From Bombilactobacillus folatiphilus (GTDB taxonomy: Bacteria > Bacillota > Bacilli > Lactobacillales > Lactobacillaceae), in assembly GCF_023380265.1 (NCBI RefSeq), contig NZ_CP093366.1:1488001-1552000 (forward strand): a stretch of DNA of 64,000 bases, read 5' to 3'. This document shows positions 57,514 to 64,000 of the stretch, in pieces. A model generated the notes under the pieces. That model was given only the letters and a program-made list of their open reading frames with translations, was not told where the DNA came from and did no database searches. How positions within the stretch are numbered: the stretch's first letter is position 1; every line of letters starts with the position of its first letter. A program made the translations under genes and the position numbers.

Positions 57514-58248
57514 TTACTGCATGGTCAATCCGCCGTCAACGGTAATGGTTTGACCAGTAATATAGTCATTTTGAGCCAAAAAAACAGCCGTTTGGGCGAT
57601 TTCTTGAATTTGACCAAATCGTTTCAGCGGCACTTGTGCAACAATCTCTTCCTGACGTTTCGCACTTAAAGCTTGCGTCATTTGTGTATCAATCATTCCT
57701 GGAGCAATCGCGTTGCAACGCAAACCGCGCAAAGCAACTTCTTGCGCAACGGATTTTGTCAAACCAATAATGCCTGCTTTACTAGCCGCATAGTTAGCTT
57801 GCCCAATATTACCTGTCAAGCCGACCACACTAGATAAATTAATAAAGCAGCCTGAACGTTGTTTATACATTGGACGCAAAGCTTGGCGAATCACATTAAA
57901 AGTTCCAACCAAATTAGTTTGCAAAACACTATTGAAATCTTCCTCTGACATCCGGTTTAATAATCCATCACGTGTAATACCAGCGTTATTGACGACGACA
58001 TCAATATGTCCGACCTGTTCCATAATTTGTGCAATCAGATTTTTGGCAGAATCCATCGAAGTCACATCAGCACTAAAATCCCAGCATTGAACACCATACT
58101 GGGTAATTTGTGCTTTAATTTCATCATCAATCGCATGACGAGCATTCAAGATAATATGACTGCCCTGACGAGCAAATTCTTGGGCAATTGCCAAACCAAT
58201 ACCACGTGAGCTACCTGTCACTAAAACCGCTTTATCTTTCAAATCCAT
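57514..58248 (-). CDS. fabG: 3-oxoacyl-ACP reductase
   Basis: A 244-aa short-chain dehydrogenase using NADPH. GSSRGIGLAIAQEF binds the cofactor, NNAG and the catalytic YAASKAG follow, and the C-terminus ends in ITGQTITVDGGLTMQ. It overlaps fabD by 17 nt. Confidence 0.95.
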   Translation of the reverse strand: MDLKDKAVLVTGSSRGIGLAIAQEFARQGSHIILNARHAIDDEIKAQITQYGVQCWDFSADVTSMDSAKNLIAQIMEQVGHIDVVVNNAGITRDGLLNRMSEEDFNSVLQTNLVGTFNVIRQALRPMYKQRSGCFINLSSVVGLTGNIGQANYAASKAGIIGLTKSVAQEVALRGLRCNAIAPGMIDTQMTQALSAKRQEEIVAQVPLKRFGQIQEIAQTAVFLAQNDYITGQTITVDGGLTMQ

Positions 58249-59176
58249 TTGTGGCTGCCTCCATTGCGCTTACTGTTTGTTGCAACGCATCAAAACTATC
58301 CAAACGATAAGATGGAATTTTGCCCAACACTTTTTTGGTAAAGCCTAACAAGGTTTTACCTGGACCCACCTCGATAACTTTATCTAATGGAGCAAGTTGT
58401 TGCAAGGTGTCTGCAAAATAAGTGGTATGCACCAATTGTGCTGTCAAATTCGACGTAAGTGTTTTCGGATCAAAAACACGTTTGGTTGTTGTACTATAAA
58501 CTGGGAAGTTGCCTTGCTTCCAAGCTATTTTTTGCAATTCTTGTTGCAACTGAACTTGAATTGATTGCATCACTGGCGTATGGAAAGCGCCACTGACATT
58601 TAAGGGAACAACCCGCGCTTGATTTTGTGTCGTCAATTGCTCGACCACCTGATCAACAGCTTCTGGAACCCCACCGACAACGATTTGACTAGGCGTATTC
58701 ACATTAGCCACACCAACCGCGCCTAAAGAAGTCGCCTGTTGCACCGTTTTATGAACCGTTGCAAAATCAACTTTCATAATCGCAACCATCTGGCTAGGTG
58801 TTTGTTCGCTAGCTTGCTGCATCAATTCACCGCGACGCTTAATGACCCGCAAGACTTCCTCTAATTCCAAATAACCACTACATGCTAAAGCACTATATTC
58901 ACCCAAACTCAAACCTAAACCGCAAGTTTGCTTAGGTAAATAAATTCTAATAACTTGGAACAAACTCCAACTCATTGCCACAATCGCTGGTTGCGCATAT
59001 TGTGTCTGCGCCAATTTATCAGCATAGTAATCATCGAACAATAAGCTAGGAAGATCCATTTGCAACAATTGTGCCGTATGATCCAAACTACGCCGATAAA
59101 GTGGTAGTTGATCATACAAATCTCGTGTCACACCTGTTTTTTGTGCACCTTGACCACTAAACAGTAATCCTAGCAT
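58232..59176 (-). CDS. fabD: malonyl-CoA:ACP transacylase
   Basis: A 314-aa acyltransferase loading malonyl groups on AcpP. LFSGQGAQ at the N-terminus, nucleophile Ser90 in GLSLGEYSAL, and His in VSGAFHTPVMQ. The start lies 2 nt after the fabK stop. Confidence 0.95.
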   Translation of the reverse strand: MLGLLFSGQGAQKTGVTRDLYDQLPLYRRSLDHTAQLLQMDLPSLLFDDYYADKLAQTQYAQPAIVAMSWSLFQVIRIYLPKQTCGLGLSLGEYSALACSGYLELEEVLRVIKRRGELMQQASEQTPSQMVAIMKVDFATVHKTVQQATSLGAVGVANVNTPSQIVVGGVPEAVDQVVEQLTTQNQARVVPLNVSGAFHTPVMQSIQVQLQQELQKIAWKQGNFPVYSTTTKRVFDPKTLTSNLTAQLVHTTYFADTLQQLAPLDKVIEVGPGKTLLGFTKKVLGKIPSYRLDSFDALQQTVSAMEAATNGFER

Positions 59177-59178
59177 TT

Positions 59179-60132
59179 TTAGTGCTCCCCACTTAAAAGC
59201 TTATCAGCTTGATTATATACTTCTTCCAAAATTTCAGCAGCTGGTTGTTCCTTTTTGATCAATCCCGAAATCTCACCAGCCATATACGCACCAGTTTTGG
59301 CATCGCCGTCTAAAACTGCTCGCCGTAAACTACCATTACCTAATTCTTCAATATTGCTATAATCAGGATGATCTTTTGCTGCTTCAGCTTTTTCTAACTT
59401 CACGTATTTTTTAGCCATTTGATTTTTCAAAACACGGGATGGATGACCAGCAAAATCACCTGTCACCATCGTGCTAGCATCTTTAGCCTTAAGCACTGCT
59501 TGCTTATAAATTGGATGCACTTTAGATTCTGTCGCAACCAAAAAGCGCGTCCCCATTTGGACACCTTGAGCGCCTAACATTAACACAGCAGCTAGACCGC
59601 GACCATCGGCAATTCCACCGGCAGCAATGACAGGAATATTGACAGCATCAACGACTTGCGGCAATAAAGCCATCGTCGTGAGTTTACCAATATGACCACC
59701 AGATTCCATACCTTCGGCAATCACCGCATCGGCACCCACACGTTCCATCATTTTAGCCAACGCTACTGAACCGACAACCGGAATCACTTTGATGTCGGCA
59801 GCCTTAAATTGTGTAAAGTAATCGCCAGGATTACCCGCACCGGTCGTGACTAACGCAATTTGATCTTTATGCGCCAACACAACTTTTACAACTTCTTCCA
59901 CATGAGGCGATAATAACATAACATTGACGCCGAACGGGCGATCCGTCAAAGAAGTAGCAACTTCAATTTCGTGTGCCACAACTTCACCAGACGCATTCCC
60001 AGCGCCAATAATCCCCAAGCCGCCAGCGTTTGAAACAGAGGCAGCTAATTTGCCATCAGCGACCCACGCCATGCCACCTTGAAAGATTGGATACTTAAGC
60101 CCCAGACTCTGAATAAACGGACTTAATTGCAT
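59179..60132 (-). CDS. fabK: enoyl-ACP reductase II (FabK, FMN type)
   Basis: A 317-aa TIM-barrel flavoprotein that reduces enoyl-ACP with NAD(P)H. YPIFQGGMAWVADGKLAASV, EGMESGGHIG (catalytic His) and AAGGIADGRGLAAVLMLGAQGVQMGTRF read as FabK and not as a generic nitronate monooxygenase; its place between acpP and fabD supports this. This enzyme is insensitive to triclosan. No fabI is seen in the operon. Confidence 0.92.
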   Translation of the reverse strand: MQLSPFIQSLGLKYPIFQGGMAWVADGKLAASVSNAGGLGIIGAGNASGEVVAHEIEVATSLTDRPFGVNVMLLSPHVEEVVKVVLAHKDQIALVTTGAGNPGDYFTQFKAADIKVIPVVGSVALAKMMERVGADAVIAEGMESGGHIGKLTTMALLPQVVDAVNIPVIAAGGIADGRGLAAVLMLGAQGVQMGTRFLVATESKVHPIYKQAVLKAKDASTMVTGDFAGHPSRVLKNQMAKKYVKLEKAEAAKDHPDYSNIEELGNGSLRRAVLDGDAKTGAYMAGEISGLIKKEQPAAEILEEVYNQADKLLSGEH

Positions 60133-60133
60133 G

Positions 60134-60382
60134 TTAATCTTCCTTTTCTGCTAATTGTTTTTTGACAAAATCAACCAAATTTTGCACTGTTTGGATGCCA
60201 TCTTCATTTTCAATCTTGATGTCAAATTCATCTTCTAATTCGTTGATAACTTCAAAAATATCTAAACTATCAGCATTCAAATCATCTTTGATATTAGCTT
60301 CTAAAGTCACAGCTTCTTCATCTTCACCAGTTTGGTCCACAATAATTTCTTTTACCTTGTTAAAAATTTCTTGATCTGTCAT
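60134..60382 (-). CDS. acpP: acyl carrier protein
   Basis: An 82-aa acidic carrier. Ser39 in NADSLDIFEVINELED is the phosphopantetheine site. One nt separates it from fabK. Confidence 0.95.
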   Translation of the reverse strand: MTDQEIFNKVKEIIVDQTGEDEEAVTLEANIKDDLNADSLDIFEVINELEDEFDIKIENEDGIQTVQNLVDFVKKQLAEKED

Positions 60383-60409
60383 TTGTAAAACTCCTTAGTT
60401 TGTTTAAAT

Positions 60410-61381
60410 TTAATAAATTAACGCTAAACTGCCCGCCGTCAAACCGCCACCAAAACCACTTAACACTAATTTTTGTTGACGCGTAATAAGACCTTGGGCT
60501 ACACTTTGTGCCAACAAAATCGGCACACTTGCAGCTGATGTATTACCAAATTCAGCTACATTTTGTAAAAATTTATCTAATGGTTGATCCAAATGTTGAG
60601 CAATTACTTTAAGCATTCGCCCATTCGCTTGATGCAATAAAAAATGATCAACATCAGCCAACGACCACTGCGCTTGTTTCACAACTTTTTGAACGGAATC
60701 CGGCACAACATGCGTCGCAAAACGATATACAGCATGACCGTCCATTTGAAAATAGTGCTGTTTGGCTTCTGTCGAATCTTTCGTAAACGCTGAATTTAAA
60801 GGTAAATAACCCGCCGTCAAGGCTTGAAATTGATCACCCAAAGTCTGTAAATCTTCGGCCACAATTCCCGGTACTTGCGGCGCAGCTTCCACTAAAACAC
60901 CACCGGCGCCATCACCAAACAAAACAGCGGTTGAACGGGCTTGCCAGTCGATCAACTTGGACAGTGTTTCTGCCCCAATGACCAAACCTCGTTGATAAGA
61001 ACCCTGCAACAATTTATCTGCTAAAGCTAACGCGTAGATAAACCCTGAACAAGCCGCACTAATATCAAAGGCAAATGCTTGACTAGCTCCTAAACGTCCT
61101 TGAACTAAAGCCGCGGTCGACGGAGTTTGATAATCAGGAGACATCGTCGCTACAATAATAAAATCAACGCTTTTTGCTTCCACATTAGCCTGGGCCAATA
61201 ACTGCTTGGCCACTTGATAAGCTAAATCGGAAGTTTGCTCATTTTCAGACAAATGACGCTGCTTGATTCCCGTCCGCGAAGTAATCCACTCATCAGATGT
61301 TTCCATCAGTTGAGTTAAATCATCATTCGTGACAATTTTTGGTGGTACATAATAGGATGTTTGTTGAATTCTTAATCCCAT
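60410..61381 (-). CDS. fabH: 3-oxoacyl-ACP synthase III
   Basis: A 323-aa initiating condensing enzyme joining acetyl-CoA (or other acyl-CoA) with malonyl-ACP. Triad Cys111 (DISAACSGF), His (HQANGRM) and Asn (EFGNTSAAS) is complete. Five nt after fabT. Confidence 0.95.
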   Translation of the reverse strand: MGLRIQQTSYYVPPKIVTNDDLTQLMETSDEWITSRTGIKQRHLSENEQTSDLAYQVAKQLLAQANVEAKSVDFIIVATMSPDYQTPSTAALVQGRLGASQAFAFDISAACSGFIYALALADKLLQGSYQRGLVIGAETLSKLIDWQARSTAVLFGDGAGGVLVEAAPQVPGIVAEDLQTLGDQFQALTAGYLPLNSAFTKDSTEAKQHYFQMDGHAVYRFATHVVPDSVQKVVKQAQWSLADVDHFLLHQANGRMLKVIAQHLDQPLDKFLQNVAEFGNTSAASVPILLAQSVAQGLITRQQKLVLSGFGGGLTAGSLALIY

Positions 61382-61386
61382 CCTGT

Positions 61387-61848
61387 TTACTCCTTTGTAT
61401 TATCAATATGAGCTGGAAATTCCAAAAACGCGCGCAAATTCAGTAACGCATGTTCAATGATTTCCACTTGACTTTGATTAAAGCTTTCAATAAATTTAGC
61501 GACCATTCGGCGATGAAATAGATCATGAGCACGATAAACTAACCGTCCCTTGCGTGTTAAACCCAAGCGGACAATCCGGTGATCATCTTCACCATAAATT
61601 CGCACAACATAACCTTTACGCACTAGATTACCGACCATCGTTGTCACGCTGCCCGGTGTAATCATCAATTCTTTAGCCAATTTCGAACTGGTCTTATGCT
61701 CGTACATTGTAATCGCATCAATCGCATGCATTTCTTTGACCGAAATATCTTTAAAATCGCTCTTTTTCAGTTCGCGTTCTTCAACTCGTAAAATGTCAGT
61801 GTACACGATTGTTAATAACTGATTAATACGTTGCATTTCATCATCCAA
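61387..61848 (-). CDS. fabT: MarR-family regulator of fatty acid synthesis
   Basis: A 153-aa winged-helix protein with HKTSSKLAKELMITPGSVTTMVGNLVRKGYV as the DNA-binding core and GEDDHRIVRLGLTRKG as the wing. Its place between the first FabZ-like gene and fabH matches FabT of streptococci and enterococci, where acyl-ACP is the corepressor. It starts at a TTG (61848); an internal ATG at 61836 is possible. Likely target is the box at 62371-62385. Confidence 0.9.
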   Translation of the reverse strand: MDDEMQRINQLLTIVYTDILRVEERELKKSDFKDISVKEMHAIDAITMYEHKTSSKLAKELMITPGSVTTMVGNLVRKGYVVRIYGEDDHRIVRLGLTRKGRLVYRAHDLFHRRMVAKFIESFNQSQVEIIEHALLNLRAFLEFPAHIDNTKE

Positions 61849-61891
61849 GAAGGTTTCGCCTCTACCTTACCGACCAAATAATTGCAACTTA

Positions 61892-62344
61892 TCAGTTGTC
61901 ACCCTCATTGTCTTCAACAATAAACATCAAATCTGCGGTGACCGCTGGTTGATCATGAACCAAAGCGACACAACTAACTAAGCCAATATTTTGGCGCTGT
62001 TTTTTTAATTCTACTTTTAACTGTAATTGATCGCCGGCTTTAACATCCATTAAAAACTCAGCTTGTGGAATACCTCCCAGATAAGCTGTTTTATTTTTGA
62101 AACTAGGTGAACTCAAAATAAAAATGGACGCTGCTTGAGCTAATGATTCAATTATTAAAGTCGAAGGCATAATAAATTGCCCTGGCAAATAACTATTCAC
62201 AAAAGACTCATTAACCGTCACATTCTTGATTGCCATAATCGACTGATCAGCTTCCATCTCCTGAACGCCATCCATATAAAAAATGGGAAAACGATTCGGA
62301 ATTAACGCCTGAATTTCACTGGAATTAAGTTTCATTGAGATCAC
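61892..62344 (-). CDS. FabZ-like hot-dog protein lacking the catalytic histidine
   Basis: A 150-aa protein clearly homologous to FabZ (MPSTLIIESLAQAASIFIL, KTAYLGGIPQAEF). Where FabZ reads GHFPG this reads SYLPG, so the catalytic His is Tyr52; the Glu (Glu66) is kept. PHRYP is also changed to PNRFP. It is the first gene of the fab operon, a place held by an active FabZ/FabN-type gene in relatives. It may be a structural partner of FabZ, a regulator, or have changed chemistry. GTG start 5 nt after AAGGAG. Confidence 0.75.
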   Translation of the reverse strand: MISMKLNSSEIQALIPNRFPIFYMDGVQEMEADQSIMAIKNVTVNESFVNSYLPGQFIMPSTLIIESLAQAASIFILSSPSFKNKTAYLGGIPQAEFLMDVKAGDQLQLKVELKKQRQNIGLVSCVALVHDQPAVTADLMFIVEDNEGDN

Positions 62345-62370
62345 AACAGCTCCTTAATTTATTTCAAACA

Positions 62371-62385
62371 TCAAAGTGTTTGATG
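62371..62385. promoter_or_regulatory. candidate FabT operator
   Basis: ATCAAAGTGTTTGAT, perfect 6-bp arms around three bases, between the -10 box and the start of the fab operon. FabT/DesT-like MarR regulators bind TTTGA-type palindromes. Confidence 0.55.
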
Positions 62386-62391
62386 GCAGTA

Positions 62392-62419
62392 TCATATTGC
62401 AACTTGCTTTAAAAGTCAA
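62392..62419 (-). promoter_or_regulatory. fab-acc operon promoter
   Basis: Minus strand TTGACT (62414-62419), 16-17 nt, TATGAT (62392-62397). It would drive all 13 genes. Confidence 0.6.
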
Positions 62420-62516
62420 ATTTAACTATTATTATAATATATGTTTTGCCTATTATAATCGAATTGTGCTTACTTAAGTCAATATTTTAAAAATCAAACT
62501 ACTTCAAAGGAGTATC

Positions 62517-63287
62517 ATGAATTTTCTTTCGACAAAAGCGCGTTTATTACAAAAACAATTAGGTAATTTACCTGTCCAGACTTTTTGGTACGACCAAGTC
62601 ACTTCAACTAACCAAATTATCCAGCAAATGGCGCATATGATTGACTCGCACCATGCTTATCTAGTCATCAGCGATCAGCAGACCCAAGGTCATGGCAAAT
62701 TCAACCGGGAATTTCACTCCGGTTTGGGGGGACTTTATCTATCTTTAGGACTAGCTGTGCCTGATTTGGATTATAATGCCGGTCTCTTGACGACTGGCAT
62801 TGCATGGTTATTGAACAAAACGATTGAAAATTATTGGCAAATTAATACGCAGATTAAATGGGTCAATGACTTATTATTGGCCGATCAAAAAGTAGCTGGC
62901 ATTTTAGTCGAACAGCCTCATCCGGGAATTGCAGTGATTGGTATTGGTTTAAACCTCAATCAACAAAATTTACCGCCTAACGTAGGGAACTTATTTGATA
63001 CTCTCCCTACATTTAATGAGATAAATCATTTTTTAAGCCTTTTTATCCAAAATTTTTGGGAGTTTAAAGAGATCTTTACATCAGGTTTCTTTTTGTCAGA
63101 TTATCAAACCAAACTTTGTTGGCTCAACCAGACGGTCACTGCCCAAGTCGGTAAACAAAAAATTCAAGGTAAAATCCTCGGCATCAATTCACAAGCAAAC
63201 TTGATTTTAAAAACCACTGCGGGTTTAAAAGTTCTATCGACGGGTGAAGTCACGAAGGTGCGACCTGCCATAGGTGCAAACATCTAA
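62517..63287 (+). CDS. birA: biotin-[acetyl-CoA-carboxylase] ligase, without DNA-binding domain
   Basis: A 256-aa ligase that attaches biotin to AccB. DQVTSTNQIIQQM, GHGKFNREFHSGLGGLYLSL, IKWVNDLLLADQKVAGILVE and the small C-terminal SH3-like domain are present. It lacks the N-terminal winged helix of BirA repressors, so it is purely an enzyme. The biotin loop reads GHGKFNREF where most have GRGR-x-W, an odd variant. It diverges from the fab-acc operon that encodes its substrate. AAAGGAG ribosome-binding site. Confidence 0.9.
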   Translation: MNFLSTKARLLQKQLGNLPVQTFWYDQVTSTNQIIQQMAHMIDSHHAYLVISDQQTQGHGKFNREFHSGLGGLYLSLGLAVPDLDYNAGLLTTGIAWLLNKTIENYWQINTQIKWVNDLLLADQKVAGILVEQPHPGIAVIGIGLNLNQQNLPPNVGNLFDTLPTFNEINHFLSLFIQNFWEFKEIFTSGFFLSDYQTKLCWLNQTVTAQVGKQKIQGKILGINSQANLILKTTAGLKVLSTGEVTKVRPAIGANI

Positions 63288-63323
63288 CATTAATTAATAC
63301 TTTCAATTATTAAAAATCATTGA

Positions 63324-63950
63324 CTAGTTGTGGCGACGCTGCAGTAAAAAACTTGGTTGATCTTGCATGATTAGTTGTAAATTTTGGCTAAAATCGGCCA
63401 AAGTCATTGGTTTAAAAAACTGAACTTGTGGTAACCATTGAATCAGTGACCAAGACCTCGCAAACCAACGATTACGCTTTTGCTGTGGACTATAAATCAA
63501 ATTGGGATACACAATCCGTACCACCGAACCGAGCTGCTGTTGCCAATAAAGGGCCGTTTTATCTTTATAAAACAAATATTTACCCATAAAACTAGGCGCC
63601 CAATTAGCACTCACATAGATAATTTGTGGTGTTAACTGCTGTGTCTTCAGAAAATCGGCCACTACTTTGGCAGGCATAAAGGTCGCTTGTTGATAAGTCA
63701 AATTTTGCCGCGGACGTTCACTAAAGATGCCTACCAAATCAATCAACCAATCACATTGCTGCATCCAAGGTTGCCAATTTTTATCATGAATAAAATCTGT
63801 CTGCACAAATTGAACACTGTCTTGCAATGCCAGCGGCACGTGCCTATTCCCTGAACACGAAAAACTCGTCACCTGCCAAGAAGTTGTCTGTAACTGCTGC
63901 AACAAACCTTGACCCACAAAACCTGAACCGCCCATAATTCCTACATGCAT
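63324..63950 (-). CDS. NAD(P)-binding epimerase/dehydrogenase-like protein
   Basis: A 208-aa protein of the atypical short-chain dehydrogenase group (NmrA/complex I 39-kDa-like). GIMGGSGFVGQGLLQQL binds the dinucleotide, IDLVGIFSERP and IIYVSANWAPSFMGKYLFYKDKTA (Tyr-x3-Lys at YFYK position) follow. Shorter than full epimerases; it may act on quinone-linked or sugar substrates, unknown. It starts after GAGG with 8 nt spacing and convergently faces birA across 36 nt. Confidence 0.75.
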   Translation of the reverse strand: MHVGIMGGSGFVGQGLLQQLQTTSWQVTSFSCSGNRHVPLALQDSVQFVQTDFIHDKNWQPWMQQCDWLIDLVGIFSERPRQNLTYQQATFMPAKVVADFLKTQQLTPQIIYVSANWAPSFMGKYLFYKDKTALYWQQQLGSVVRIVYPNLIYSPQQKRNRWFARSWSLIQWLPQVQFFKPMTLADFSQNLQLIMQDQPSFLLQRRHN

Positions 63951-64000
63951 CACCTACACCTCACTTGCAATTGAGTATAGTATAATAATGTATATTACGG

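Overview
The window comes from a low-GC Gram-positive bacterium, almost certainly a lactic acid bacterium of the Lactobacillaceae. It carries an Xfp phosphoketolase, a streptococcal/lactobacillar type II fatty-acid operon under FabT with FabK as enoyl reductase, an asnA T-box, WxL-like surface protein features, an LCP protein, an OppA lipoprotein and sucrose genes. Genus cannot be fixed by eye. No prophage, CRISPR array, tRNA gene or intact transposase was seen.

Layout. 1-7.8 kb: metabolic genes (partial GNAT, beta-glucoside-type PTS permease with promoter and cre, UspA, tyrosine phosphatase, phosphoketolase with a GntR regulator). 7.85-8.13 kb: a probable undescribed type I toxin-antitoxin locus, made of a 30-residue hydrophobic peptide gene and a convergent small RNA sharing a bidirectional terminator. 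8.3-10.7 kb: a large secreted protein whose signal-peptide region is broken at an 11-nt G tract. 11-27.9 kb: CorC-type protein, asnA with T-box, a MazEF-like pair with its operator, fructose-bisphosphate aldolase, C69 dipeptidase, hydrolases, a P-type ATPase, then a sucrose operon (permease, GH32 hydrolase, LacI repressor) with a clearly readable control region.

28.04-31.47 kb is the oddest region: a perfect 1,037-bp inverted repeat, each arm encoding the same 227-aa secreted protein. The arms flank a diverged paralogue and a decayed further copy. The segment could invert. 31.5-37.8 kb: an orphan OppA, GNAT, MFS, an EIIC-like membrane protein overlapping a DUF915 hydrolase, and a decayed stretch. 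37.8-42.6 kb: a complete rRNA operon on the minus strand with no tRNA in its spacers. 43-49.3 kb: LCP protein and a two-component system transcribed together with murE and an Asp/Glu racemase, which ties signalling to cell-wall synthesis. 49.5-51.9 kb: TPP riboswitch and thiMDE salvage operon. 52.0 kb: SemiSWEET. 52.36-62.34 kb: a 13-gene fab-acc operon, with divergent birA (biotin ligase for AccB) beyond its promoter, and an NAD-binding epimerase-like gene at the end.

The fab-acc operon and birA form one working unit: AccABCD makes malonyl-CoA, FabD/FabH/FabF/FabG/FabZ/FabK elongate on AcpP, and FabT probably represses from a box beside the operon promoter. The T-box, TPP riboswitch, cre-like sites and LacI-type operators give direct sequence evidence for amino-acid, thiamine and carbon-source control.
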